This document shows positions 18,034-28,226 of a DNA stretch of 64,000 nucleotides, in pieces. The stretch is from assembly GCA_900299195.1 (NCBI GenBank), contig OMIX01000071.1, positions 1 through 64,000 on the forward strand. Direction: 5' to 3'. Every line of letters begins with the position of its first letter. Positions within the stretch are counted from its first letter, which is position 1. This DNA comes from Deltaproteobacteria bacterium. GTDB lineage: Bacteria; Bdellovibrionota; FAC87; UBA2466. The notes below the pieces were generated by a model that ran no database searches, was not told where the DNA came from, and was given only the letters and a program-made list of their open reading frames with translations. Both the position numbers and the translations under genes were made by a program.

Positions 18034-19980
18034 ATGAGTCAGTGGATCAAAATTCGGTTGGGTTTTGTTTACATCTGTTTCGTGGGTTTTTTTGTCCTTA
18101 TTGGTCTTAGACTTTTCCAATTGCAATTATGGAAAGATTCGGGATTGGAAAATTTAGCACAGCGCCAATATTTAAAAGTAAATAAAAAGATTCAGTATCG
18201 TCAACCCATCTTAGATCGAAACGGGGAAGAGTTAGCAGTAAGTATGCCTTCCGTTTCGGTGTTTGCTCACCCCAAAATGATCCGTGCTCGTCGAAAAACT
18301 GCCATTTCACTTTCGAAAATTTTAGGTGGCTCCCCGCAAAGATGGCTCCAAAAGTTAGATAAGAAAAAAAACTTTGTGTGGATACATCGTCAATTGACAG
18401 AAGATTTAGCAAAAAAACTTACCGCTTTAAAACTTCCAGGAGTTTTTGTAGAGCCTGAAAACCATCGATTTTATCCAAATTCGACCCTTGCCGCTCAGAC
18501 TCTAGGCTTTACCGATATCGATGGAAATGGAATTTCTGGACTTGAGCTTTCACTGAATAAACAGTTATTAGATCCAAGGACTCGAATGGCCATTCCGAGG
18601 GATGGAAAAGGCAATCTCAGTTATCTAGAAAAAAACTACAGTGAAACCATCGCTTCCAAAGAAGGGGTAAGGTTAACTTTAGACCGACGCATTCAGCATG
18701 TAGTTGACGAAGAACTCGAGCGGGCCGAGGCCCTGTATGGGGGCAAAAACATTATGGCGATTGTGGTAGATCCCTCCACTAGCGAAATCATTGCGCTAGG
18801 ACAACGCCCCTTAGTAGATGCTAATCAGCCCAATCTTTACCCGCAATCTCACGCTACCAACTTATGGCTGTCCCATTTGTATGAACCGGGTTCAACTTTG
18901 AAACCCATCTTTGCGGCTGAAGCTATTGAGTTAGGACTTCTAAATCCTCAAACTAAGATCGATTGTGAAATGGGAGAGCTCAAAATTGGTAACATGACCA
19001 TCCACGAGGCTGAAGCCAATCACAAATTTGGAAAAATCTCTGTTTCTGAGATCATTCAACATTCTAGCAACGCCGGTGCCGCAAAAATTGCGCAGATGTT
19101 AGGCTCTCAACGAATGAAAAGCGCCTTAGAAAAATTTAATCTGAACAAAAAAACTGAAATTTCCCTTCCCGGAGAGACTTACTCGAATTTAAAAACGGAT
19201 GATGCTTGGAAGACTTTTTATCAGGCTACAGTCGGATTCGGCCAAGGGATATCGGTAACTCCTCTTCAAATGGTAATGGCTTATGTGCCCTTTGCGAATG
19301 AAGGTTATTGGAAAAGGCCCAAAATTTTATTAAGCGAAGTTGAGATTCCAGGAATTCAAACGCCGATTCAAAGTAAAGTATTAAGTCCGGCAACTGTGAA
19401 AGCGGTTAGAGAGATTTTGGTTTCTGTGACTGAGGGGGAAAAGGCAACTGGAACCAAAGCTAGGATTGAGGGAATTCGGGTTGCGGGAAAAACAGGAACA
19501 GCTCAAAAATACGAGCCCGGTAAGGGCTATGACAGTAAAAAATATTTATCTTCGTTCATTGGGTTTTTGCCGGCTGAGAAACCGGAGCTTTTAATTGGAG
19601 TGATGATAGACGAGCCCAGATTCCCGTACTACGGGGGTCTAAATGCGGCCCCAGTTTTTAAGAAAATTGCCGAGAGGTCATTGCAGATTTTAGATCGAGT
19701 TCCTAAGACTCAAGTGGTTAAGAATTTAGTTTCAGCCCCGAAAAAACAGGAATTACCCGCGCTAATTCCAATGCCTGAAATTCGAGTCGCTTCAGATGGA
19801 GTTTGGTACATGCCTAATCTTAGAGGGCTTAGCATGAGAGAAGCTCTAAGGATTGTGGGCGAACATGTGAGTTCAGTCAAAATGTCTGGCGAAGGTTTTG
19901 TAGAACGGCAATCTCCGGAATCAGGCACCATCATCTCTCCTCAAAGTGAAGTGGTCTTACATTTTTCCCCAAATGGGTAA
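18034..19980 (+). CDS. ftsI: peptidoglycan transpeptidase FtsI/PBP with C-terminal PASTA-like region
   Basis: EPGSTLKPI, SSNAG, KTGTAQ motifs; dcw position. Confidence 0.92.
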   Translation: MSQWIKIRLGFVYICFVGFFVLIGLRLFQLQLWKDSGLENLAQRQYLKVNKKIQYRQPILDRNGEELAVSMPSVSVFAHPKMIRARRKTAISLSKILGGSPQRWLQKLDKKKNFVWIHRQLTEDLAKKLTALKLPGVFVEPENHRFYPNSTLAAQTLGFTDIDGNGISGLELSLNKQLLDPRTRMAIPRDGKGNLSYLEKNYSETIASKEGVRLTLDRRIQHVVDEELERAEALYGGKNIMAIVVDPSTSEIIALGQRPLVDANQPNLYPQSHATNLWLSHLYEPGSTLKPIFAAEAIELGLLNPQTKIDCEMGELKIGNMTIHEAEANHKFGKISVSEIIQHSSNAGAAKIAQMLGSQRMKSALEKFNLNKKTEISLPGETYSNLKTDDAWKTFYQATVGFGQGISVTPLQMVMAYVPFANEGYWKRPKILLSEVEIPGIQTPIQSKVLSPATVKAVREILVSVTEGEKATGTKARIEGIRVAGKTGTAQKYEPGKGYDSKKYLSSFIGFLPAEKPELLIGVMIDEPRFPYYGGLNAAPVFKKIAERSLQILDRVPKTQVVKNLVSAPKKQELPALIPMPEIRVASDGVWYMPNLRGLSMREALRIVGEHVSSVKMSGEGFVERQSPESGTIISPQSEVVLHFSPNG

Positions 19981-20002
19981 AATAGTGTAAGACTAGAGCT
20001 TC

Positions 20003-20719
20003 ATGTCGATTGAAATCGCTAATTCTAAAAGAGTCATTTACGACTTCGGTATGAACGACGGGCTTAATCTTCCCTACTATTTAAAAAAAGGAATTAAAGT
20101 AGTAGGAATCGAGGCCAATCCAGATTGCTGCGATCGGGTAAAAGAGAAGTTTTCAAATTATATTAACACTCAGCAACTAGTCGTTGAGAATTGTGTTGTC
20201 GGACCGCTTGATAGTAAAGAAGAAGTGGAGTTCTATGTGCATCGGTTTCATTCGGTGCTTAGCCAGTTTCCAAAACCGTCATTAAGAAATCAGCCCAATT
20301 TTCGAACGGTAAAAATCGCACAGAGAAAAGCATCATCCATTATTAAGGAGCATGGTATCCCTTACTTTGTGAAGATAGATCTTGAAGGGGGGGATGAACA
20401 AGTTTTGGAAGATTTTTTTGAGCACACTATCATTCCAGAATTACTTTCGGTCGAAGCCCAAAAAATAGATATTTTTTTTAAAGTGTTAAAAATGGGGTAT
20501 CGATTGTTTAACTGGGTGGACGGGGCCAAAGTATCTCGTGATTATTCTAACACTCAAATCAACACATTCGAGGGCATAGAAACTTATTCCTTTGTTCGTC
20601 AATCGGCCGGACCTTTTGGAGAGGATCTAAAAAGCCCATGGAGAACCCAAGAGCCATTTTTAGATTTTCTCCTAGGAACACGAATGGGTTGGAAGGATAT
20701 TCACGCTAAACTTCATTAA
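20003..20719 (+). CDS. FkbM family methyltransferase
   Basis: VIYDFGMNDGLNLPYYLKKG..VVGIEANP; VKIDLEGGDEQVL. Confidence 0.8.
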   Translation: MSIEIANSKRVIYDFGMNDGLNLPYYLKKGIKVVGIEANPDCCDRVKEKFSNYINTQQLVVENCVVGPLDSKEEVEFYVHRFHSVLSQFPKPSLRNQPNFRTVKIAQRKASSIIKEHGIPYFVKIDLEGGDEQVLEDFFEHTIIPELLSVEAQKIDIFFKVLKMGYRLFNWVDGAKVSRDYSNTQINTFEGIETYSFVRQSAGPFGEDLKSPWRTQEPFLDFLLGTRMGWKDIHAKLH

Positions 20720-20769
20720 AAAAATGCGAGGTAGACAGATAAGAAGGGCCCCTGTATTTCTTAATCACT

Positions 20770-22233
20770 GTGCGAAAGCTTAAAGAACTTGTAGAGTTAG
20801 ATGAGATTTTGGCCTCATCTGTAGACCTGGAGATACCGGTCTTAGAAATTATTCAGGATTCCAGACTTGCTAAATCCGGAAGCCTGTTTGTGGCGATTCG
20901 CGGTCATCAATCCGACGGGCATCAATTTATTCCAGAGGTTCTTTCTAAAGGCGCGATTGCATTAGTAGACAAGGCTTATCCAAAAATATCGGCGGGTATG
21001 ATCCAAGTGGATTCGACTCGGGAGATGATGGGCAAAATCGGCTCTCGTTTTTGGGGGCGGCCGACTTCTCAATTTCAGTTGGTCGGGGTGACTGGAACCA
21101 ACGGGAAGACAACTACGACTTTTTTGTTAGATCAAATTTGGAATTCGATGGGGTTAGTCACAGGGCTTTTAGGCACTGTAAAAAACAAAATTGCTGGCGA
21201 TGTGATTGAGGCCCAACTCACTACACCCGGGGCTTTAGAGCTTCAGGCATTATTTCATCGCATGGCTCAACGACGGGTTGAGGTTTGTGCCATGGAAGTT
21301 TCATCTATTGCCTTAGACCAGTTTAGAACCATGGGTTCTCGATTTCAGGTAGGTGTTTTTACTAACTTTACTCAGGACCATCTCGATTACCATCAGACCA
21401 TGGAAAGGTATCTTGAGGCCAAGTTAAAGTTTTTTAAAGATTATGAATTACCCTGTGTGGTGGTGAATATCGACGATGAATATTCTGATCGAGTTTTGAG
21501 AGTTTCATCAGGTGCGAGACAACTTACTTTTTCTCTAACCCAAACCAGCGCTTCATTTCATGTTCTGGAGTGCCAGTTCAAAAAAAATGGCACATCAGCT
21601 CGAATCCAAACGCCTAGAGGTGAATTTGAGATTAAATCTCCCTTGATCGGAGCGCACAACCTTCAAAATATTCTTTCTGTCTTGGCTGTGGTGGAAGGTT
21701 TGGGGCAGGATTTGACTCAAGCGATTAAGGCGTTAGAAACAGCGCCTGGGGCGCCTGGTCGGCTTGAGAGAGCCATGGTCGGCGATTACTATCCCCATAT
21801 TTTTATTGATTATGCTCATTCTGATGATGCTCTGGAAAATGTTCTTAAAGCTTTGCATAAATTAAGGGGAGATTCTCCCGGGAAAATCATTACCGTGTTT
21901 GGATGTGGTGGGGATAGAGATCGAGGCAAGCGCCCCAAAATGGCTCGAGTGGCATCTCTTTATAGTGATGTTACTATTGCAACCTCTGATAATCCTAGAA
22001 CCGAAGACCCGGAAAAAATCATTAACGAAATTGAAGTGGGTATTGCTAAAGAAAAGACCCAGTACTTTCGTGAGGTCAATCGGCGCGAGGCTATTTATTT
22101 AGCGTTAAAAAAGGCTCGTCCTGAGGATATTGTGCTCATCGCTGGAAAAGGACATGAAAACTATCAAGTGATAGGAACTCACAAGCATGACTTCGATGAT
22201 AAATTAGTGGTGAGAGACTATTATAGCTCCTAG
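20770..22233 (+). CDS. murE: UDP-N-acetylmuramoyl-tripeptide ligase MurE
   Basis: GVTGTNGKTTTTFLLDQIW; DYAHSDDALENVLKAL; DNPRTEDP; GTG start. Confidence 0.95.
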   Translation: MRKLKELVELDEILASSVDLEIPVLEIIQDSRLAKSGSLFVAIRGHQSDGHQFIPEVLSKGAIALVDKAYPKISAGMIQVDSTREMMGKIGSRFWGRPTSQFQLVGVTGTNGKTTTTFLLDQIWNSMGLVTGLLGTVKNKIAGDVIEAQLTTPGALELQALFHRMAQRRVEVCAMEVSSIALDQFRTMGSRFQVGVFTNFTQDHLDYHQTMERYLEAKLKFFKDYELPCVVVNIDDEYSDRVLRVSSGARQLTFSLTQTSASFHVLECQFKKNGTSARIQTPRGEFEIKSPLIGAHNLQNILSVLAVVEGLGQDLTQAIKALETAPGAPGRLERAMVGDYYPHIFIDYAHSDDALENVLKALHKLRGDSPGKIITVFGCGGDRDRGKRPKMARVASLYSDVTIATSDNPRTEDPEKIINEIEVGIAKEKTQYFREVNRREAIYLALKKARPEDIVLIAGKGHENYQVIGTHKHDFDDKLVVRDYYSS

Positions 22234-22317
22234 GCAGATCTCTTGGTTTTTGAAACCTCATGAATTACCTTTGACGATTGCCTTAAATTTCACGAAAATA
22301 TTTAAACTAAGTGAGTC

Positions 22318-23742
22318 ATGTACTCTTCAATTACATTTAAAAAATTAGCGGATTGGACCGGTGGAATCCTTTCGGATCGAGGGGAGGGTGAGTTTTCAAT
22401 AGACTCTCTTTCCACCGACAGTCGAACATTAAAATCGGGTGATGTTTTTTTGGCGTTGAAAGGGGAATCTTTCGACGGAAATCTTTTTATACAAGAGGCA
22501 GCAAAGCGCGGCGCTCGAGGAGTGATTACAGAAAGTCCCGAACCAGTAGCGATACCGAAAATTCAAGTTAAGGATGGTTTAGCATCCCTCATTTCTATCG
22601 GTGAGAACTTAAGAAAATTATTTTCAGGTGAAGTTTTTGCCATGACAGGCAGTGCGGGTAAATCTTCTACTAAAGATATGGTTGCTGTGTTGTTAGGGGA
22701 AAATACAGTGAGTTCTCCAGCCAGTTTCAATAACTTGATGGGAGTCTCTCGAACCCTTTGTTTGGTTAAGGACTCAACTCAGAAATTGGTTCTTGAAATG
22801 GGGATGAATCAGTTTGGTGAAATCGCCGAGCTGTGCCGTCGATTTCAGCCTCACTACGCGATGATCACCAACATTGGGGATGCTCACATCGGAAAACTAG
22901 GAGGACAGGAGGGAATTTTCCGAGCTAAAAAAGAGATGTTCGATTTTTTATCCCAGTTCCCTCAAGCTAAGGGGTTAGCTTTGAACGCAGACGACCCTTG
23001 GGTGATGGAAGCTTTTAAACAGAACTTTCCTAGTTCTCGAGATTCAAAAATTAAAGTTTTAACTTATTCAAAAAACGAAAAAACGGCCGATGTTTTTCTG
23101 GCTCACCAAGAAATGGACTCCAATTCCGGATTTCTAAATTTGCAAATTAGGATAGGCAGCGATCCTAAAGACGAGTTGGCTGTTTCTTTGCCAATTTTTG
23201 GTGAACATCATGCCCAAAATATTATTGCGGCAATCGCCATGGTTCGATTGGCAAATGTCTCAGTTGCAGATATTCGTCAGCGGATTAGTAAAATTCAACC
23301 TGCTTCGCACCGAGGGGAAATCCGCCTTTTGTCGCAAAACAAAATAGTGATTGATGAGACCTATAACTCCAATCCTAAAGCGCTTAAATCGTCGCTAGAT
23401 TCCTTGAAAAAATTGGCTTTGAATAAAAGAAAAGTGTTGGTTTTAGGTGAGATGAGAGAGTTAGGGCCGTTTTCTTCCGCTCTCCATGATGAAATCGGTT
23501 TTTATTTGGCCGATTGGGTAAAGCAAGGCCATCCTTCGCTGTTGTTGGTCACGGTTCAGGGAGATGCTAAAAAGATTTCAGAAAGGCTCAGTTCACTTTG
23601 TCCTCAAATTGAAACTCACCATTTTGATCAAGTTCAGCAAGCGACTCAATTTGTAAATCAGCAGCTCAAACCCGAGGATATTGTATTTCTTAAGGGGTCT
23701 CGCGGGGTTAAATTGGAAACGGTCCTAGCCTCACTTAAGTAA
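22318..23742 (+). CDS. murF: UDP-N-acetylmuramoyl-tripeptide--D-alanyl-D-alanine ligase MurF
   Basis: AMTGSAGKSSTKDM; DETYNSNPKALKSSL. Confidence 0.95.
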   Translation: MYSSITFKKLADWTGGILSDRGEGEFSIDSLSTDSRTLKSGDVFLALKGESFDGNLFIQEAAKRGARGVITESPEPVAIPKIQVKDGLASLISIGENLRKLFSGEVFAMTGSAGKSSTKDMVAVLLGENTVSSPASFNNLMGVSRTLCLVKDSTQKLVLEMGMNQFGEIAELCRRFQPHYAMITNIGDAHIGKLGGQEGIFRAKKEMFDFLSQFPQAKGLALNADDPWVMEAFKQNFPSSRDSKIKVLTYSKNEKTADVFLAHQEMDSNSGFLNLQIRIGSDPKDELAVSLPIFGEHHAQNIIAAIAMVRLANVSVADIRQRISKIQPASHRGEIRLLSQNKIVIDETYNSNPKALKSSLDSLKKLALNKRKVLVLGEMRELGPFSSALHDEIGFYLADWVKQGHPSLLLVTVQGDAKKISERLSSLCPQIETHHFDQVQQATQFVNQQLKPEDIVFLKGSRGVKLETVLASLK

Positions 23743-23870
23743 AAATTACGCACATCATCACTGTTTTTGCCTAGAATTCTAAATAAAAATATGCAATATA
23801 TTCAATGTTTTATAAGTTTTTTCTTGCTCGTTGAGTTGTATTTTTATAAACCACAGCCCGGGAGAAGAGT

Positions 23871-24947
23871 TTGTTATATCAATTGCTATATCCAATGCAT
23901 GGGTCTTTTCATGCATTGCATGTCTTCAAATACATTACATTTCGAGCCTTAGGTGCAGGATTAACTGCATTCACTTTAAGCTTAGTGCTGGGCCCACACT
24001 TTATTAAAATTTTAAGTAATAAGCAGTACGGGCAAACCATTAGAACGGATGGACCTCAAAGCCATTTGAAAAAATCAGGAACCCCTACGATGGGAGGGAT
24101 TTTGATTCTTTTAAGTGTGACCGTATCGACTTTGCTTTGGTCAGATCTTACCAATAAATATATCTGGGTTGTATTGGGAGTTATGCTAGCTTTCGGATTT
24201 ATTGGATGGCTAGATGATTTCAAAAAAATCACAGAAAAGAATTCGAAGGGTTTGTCAGAAAGAGCCAAAATGATTCTGCAAACCCTTTTTACTTTGGTAA
24301 CCATCTACGTTTTATTCTCTGTGCTTAAAGTGGATACCAATTTAAATATTCCCTTCTTTAGAACAGTAACTCCGCAACTGTCTTGGGTCTATTTAGCTTT
24401 AGCTTGGCTCGTGATTGTAGGATCTTCTAATGCTGTGAATTTGACAGATGGCTTAGATGGTTTGGCTATTGGCCCTATTATTACCACAGCCTTAACTTTT
24501 GCCATTCTTTCGTATTTATCTGGTCATGCCAAATTGGCCGAATATCTTTATATACCCTACGTGAAAGAAGCTGGGGAACTCTCCATTTTATGTGCCGCCA
24601 TTGTTTGTAGCGGAATGGGATTTCTTTGGTTTAACACCTATCCTGCTCAAGTTTTTATGGGGGATGTGGGGGCGCTCGCTTTAGGGGCTGCCTTGGGAAC
24701 CATTGCTGTCATCACAAAAAATGAATTTGTTTTGGCTATTGTGGGTGGAATTTTCGTGGTTGAAGCTATTTCTGTGATTACCCAAAGAATTTCATTTAAA
24801 ACCACGAGAAAAAGAGTTTTTAGAATGGCCCCAATCCATCACCACTTTGAATTGTCGGGATGGGCTGAGCCTCAAATCACAGTCAGATTTTGGATCATTT
24901 CGTTAGTCCTAGCGATGCTGGGGCTAGCAACACTGAAGTTAAGGTAG
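23871..24947 (+). CDS. mraY: phospho-N-acetylmuramoyl-pentapeptide transferase MraY
   Basis: NLTDGLDGLAIGP; FMGDVGALALGAALG; HHHFELSGWAEPQI; TTG start. Confidence 0.95.
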   Translation: MLYQLLYPMHGSFHALHVFKYITFRALGAGLTAFTLSLVLGPHFIKILSNKQYGQTIRTDGPQSHLKKSGTPTMGGILILLSVTVSTLLWSDLTNKYIWVVLGVMLAFGFIGWLDDFKKITEKNSKGLSERAKMILQTLFTLVTIYVLFSVLKVDTNLNIPFFRTVTPQLSWVYLALAWLVIVGSSNAVNLTDGLDGLAIGPIITTALTFAILSYLSGHAKLAEYLYIPYVKEAGELSILCAAIVCSGMGFLWFNTYPAQVFMGDVGALALGAALGTIAVITKNEFVLAIVGGIFVVEAISVITQRISFKTTRKRVFRMAPIHHHFELSGWAEPQITVRFWIISLVLAMLGLATLKLR

Positions 24948-24960
24948 AGAGAGGTAAGAC

Positions 24961-26340
24961 ATGGAAAAAGTAAAAAAAGGTATGCGGGCCCTCGTAGTTG
25001 GGCTTGGTAAGAGTGGAGTGTCAGCAACTAAGTTACTTTGCAAAAAAGGGCTCAAAGTCACTGTTACTGATGAATTAAACAAAAGTGATCTTAAAGATTC
25101 CTTGGATGCTTTGGAAGGTTATGAGTTTGAAGCAGAACTTGGAAAGCATGTATTAAAAACTTTCACTGACCAAGATCTTATCGTTGTCAGCCCTGGGGTA
25201 CGTTTAGATATTAAACCGTTGGAACAAGCTAGAAAAAGCAATATTCCAGTGATTAGTGAAATTGAACTTGCCGCCCAGTTTATTTCTGAGCCAATCATTG
25301 CGATCACCGGAACCAACGGCAAAACCACGACTTCACATTTAATTGCAGAAATGATTCAAGCGGGTGGAAAAACGGCTTTCCTGGGGGGCAATGTTGGTGT
25401 TCCTCTTTGTGATTACGCTTTAAAGAGAGATAAAGCTGATTTTGTGGTCGTAGAGGTCAGCAGTTTCCAGCTAGAAACTTGTTTTGATTTTAAACCTCAT
25501 GTTGCGGTCTTTTTAAACGTGGCTCCAGATCATCTAGATCGTTATTCCGGTTTTGAGGATTATGTGAAAGCCAAGCTAAGATTGAAGAACAATATGACTG
25601 CAGAAGATTATATTGTGACCAATCTTAGAGATTCGAAGTTGATGAGTTTACTTTCTGGAACGCCTTCTCAGCATTTGTATTTTACCACCGATAGCTTTTC
25701 GAAAATTCCGGCTCATTATTCGGAGAAGTTTCAAGGGGTCAGCTTGGAGACAGGTCAGTTAGCCCTGAGAACTGAACGTTGGAAGGAGCACACTTTTGCG
25801 CTTCAAGGTGCATTGCTGCGCGGATTGCACAACAGAGAAAACATGATGGCTGCTATGTTAGCGTGCAAAGTGGTGGGTATTTCTAATGAAGCTATTCAGA
25901 AAACTCTCATTGCTTTTAAACCGTTGCCTCACCGAATGGAATTGGTGGCTCGTAAGAATCAAGTTGCTTTTTATAATGATTCAAAAGGAACTAATGTTCA
26001 CTCTTTAATGAAGTCCCTTGAAAGCTTCCGGGAACCTGTGATCCTCATTGCGGGTGGAAAAGACAAAGGGGAAGAGTATGATGCTTTAGCTCCTTTTATC
26101 AAAAGATATGTGAAGAGCCTGATTCTCGTAGGAGAGACCAAAGAGAGAATGAATCGAGCGGTGGGCGACTTCAGTGAAACCTTCCTAGTGGGTACTTTTG
26201 AAGAAGCTGTTTATGTGGCCTATCAGAAATCTCGTTCGGGTGATGTGGTTCTTTTATCTCCTGGCTGTTCTAGCCAAGATATGTTTAAGAACTACGAAGA
26301 ACGTGGAGACCACTTCAAAAAGATCGTAGCTCAATTTTAG
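24961..26340 (+). CDS. murD: UDP-N-acetylmuramoylalanine--D-glutamate ligase MurD
   Basis: GLGKSGVSATKLL; ITGTNGKTTTSHLI; NDSKGTN. Confidence 0.95.
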   Translation: MEKVKKGMRALVVGLGKSGVSATKLLCKKGLKVTVTDELNKSDLKDSLDALEGYEFEAELGKHVLKTFTDQDLIVVSPGVRLDIKPLEQARKSNIPVISEIELAAQFISEPIIAITGTNGKTTTSHLIAEMIQAGGKTAFLGGNVGVPLCDYALKRDKADFVVVEVSSFQLETCFDFKPHVAVFLNVAPDHLDRYSGFEDYVKAKLRLKNNMTAEDYIVTNLRDSKLMSLLSGTPSQHLYFTTDSFSKIPAHYSEKFQGVSLETGQLALRTERWKEHTFALQGALLRGLHNRENMMAAMLACKVVGISNEAIQKTLIAFKPLPHRMELVARKNQVAFYNDSKGTNVHSLMKSLESFREPVILIAGGKDKGEEYDALAPFIKRYVKSLILVGETKERMNRAVGDFSETFLVGTFEEAVYVAYQKSRSGDVVLLSPGCSSQDMFKNYEERGDHFKKIVAQF

Positions 26341-26347
26341 ATTGATG

Positions 26348-26378
26348 TTGTTGTGTCCTCCATAGGAGGACACAACAA
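26348..26378. terminator. bidirectional terminator hairpin between murD and acyl-CoA synthetase
   Basis: perfect 14-bp stem ttgttgtgtcctcc/ggaggacacaacaa, 3-nt loop. Confidence 0.85.
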
Positions 26379-26381
26379 TCT

Positions 26382-28181
26382 CTAGTAAAGGGATTGAATG
26401 TAATCTTTGTACCGTTCGGTGCAAACTTTGCGTTTAAGTTTCAGTGAAGGCGTGAGTTCCCCAGACTCAATCGTGAAATCTCGGGGTAGTAATCTGAATT
26501 TCTTGATGGTTTCATAAGAAGCTAAATTCTTGTTGATTCTCGTTATTTCTTCTTCAATCAGCTGGGTTACTTTTGCATTTTTAGTGAGATCTTCGAAAGA
26601 GGAGGACGTAACACTATGAGTGCTAGCCCACTTCTGAACTTCGGCTTCATTAAGTGTGATTAAAGCGACTACATATTTTTCTCGGTCTCCATAGACCATA
26701 GCCTGACTGATAAACCTGACCCCTTTCAGCATGTTCTCGAGTTTTTGTGGGGCAATGTATTTTCCACCTGAAGTTTTGATCAGCTCTTTTTTTCTATCGG
26801 TGATTTTTAGAAATCCTCGGTGGGTAATTTCCCCGATATCTCCTGTACAAAACCAACCATCGTCCGTGAACACCTCAGCCGTAGCCGTGGGATTTTTGTA
26901 GTATTCTCTAAATACCATATCTCCCCGTGTTTGAATTTCACCATCCGACGCAATTCTAAATTCAATATTGCCGAAGGGTTTTCCAACAGTCCCAAAACTG
27001 AAATCATCGGGACGATTGACTGAAATCGCAGCCGTAGTTTCAGTGAGTCCGTAACCTTCGATAATTTTAATTCCGGCGGCATGATAAAATTCACAAAGTT
27101 CTGAGGATAAAGGTGCGCCTCCCGAAACGGTGAGTCGGATGTTTCCCCCAAATTTGGCTCTAATCTTAGAAAACACCAACTGATCAGCAATTTTGTATTT
27201 GAGCTCTAAAGGCAAAGGAATAGGTTGCTGGTCCGAATGAAGTCGAGCCACTTTTCGCCCAATGGTCACAGCCCAGTTGAATACCGATTGGGTAAATTTG
27301 GGCTGGTTCACTATTTCAGATTGTATTTTAGTGTAAATTTTTTCGTAAATTCTAGGCACGCTTACTAAAACCGTAGGTTTTACTTCAACCAGGTCTTGCG
27401 GAAGAGTGTTAATGTTCTCAGCGAAAGCCAATTGGGTTCCAGCCATCAAAGGCAAAAGACTTTCAATTCTTCCTAAAATATGGGCGAAGGGAAGGAAAGT
27501 GAGAGTCGTATCTTCGGAACTTAAGACGATATTTTCCACAATACCCCTTAATTCCCCAAGAAAATTAAAGTGACTTAAGACCACTCCTTTGGGCTGCCCC
27601 GTTGTTCCTGAGGTATAGCAAATAGAAGCGATATGATCGGGGAGGATAGACTCTGCATTTTTAACAAATTCTTCTTCGATCGTTTTATTTTGGATGGGAG
27701 CTGCAAACTCTTCAAACGGAATGGGGGGCGCACCATTGATAGCGCTGACGGGAGTTTGAAATACAACCGCCGGAATGTTTATTTTTTTAAGAGCAAAAGC
27801 CGATTCCAGTTTTTTGACCATCGCTTCATCTTCAGCAAAAACTAGCTTTGATTGGCTGTGCTCCAGCAAATAGGCCACATCATCGGGCGTGTTGGACTGA
27901 TAAATAGGAATAGTAATGACTCCAGAACAAAGATTGGCTAAATCCGCAATATACCACTCAGGCCGAGTGTTACTTAAAATCGCTACTCGATCACCGGCTT
28001 GAATGCCTAATTTTTTATAGGAATGGAAAATCCCTAAAACTTTGGAATGAAACTGTCTCCAAGTTGTTTTCTGATAAACGCCATTCACTTTCGATAAGTA
28101 GGCAGTTCCCTCTGGGGAGAGTTGAATTCTTTTAAGGTAAACTTCTGCGATGCTTTTTCCGTCTACGATCGATGCCGTCAT
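26382..28181 (-). CDS. AMP-dependent long-chain acyl-CoA synthetase
   Basis: ICYTSGTTGQPKGVVLSH; EGYGLTETT; TGDIG. Confidence 0.93.
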   Translation of the reverse strand: MTASIVDGKSIAEVYLKRIQLSPEGTAYLSKVNGVYQKTTWRQFHSKVLGIFHSYKKLGIQAGDRVAILSNTRPEWYIADLANLCSGVITIPIYQSNTPDDVAYLLEHSQSKLVFAEDEAMVKKLESAFALKKINIPAVVFQTPVSAINGAPPIPFEEFAAPIQNKTIEEEFVKNAESILPDHIASICYTSGTTGQPKGVVLSHFNFLGELRGIVENIVLSSEDTTLTFLPFAHILGRIESLLPLMAGTQLAFAENINTLPQDLVEVKPTVLVSVPRIYEKIYTKIQSEIVNQPKFTQSVFNWAVTIGRKVARLHSDQQPIPLPLELKYKIADQLVFSKIRAKFGGNIRLTVSGGAPLSSELCEFYHAAGIKIIEGYGLTETTAAISVNRPDDFSFGTVGKPFGNIEFRIASDGEIQTRGDMVFREYYKNPTATAEVFTDDGWFCTGDIGEITHRGFLKITDRKKELIKTSGGKYIAPQKLENMLKGVRFISQAMVYGDREKYVVALITLNEAEVQKWASTHSVTSSSFEDLTKNAKVTQLIEEEITRINKNLASYETIKKFRLLPRDFTIESGELTPSLKLKRKVCTERYKDYIQSLY

Positions 28182-28226
28182 TTTTGCTCCTTCAGTACGG
28201 TATTTCTATTGCAAAACTTAAGAGAA

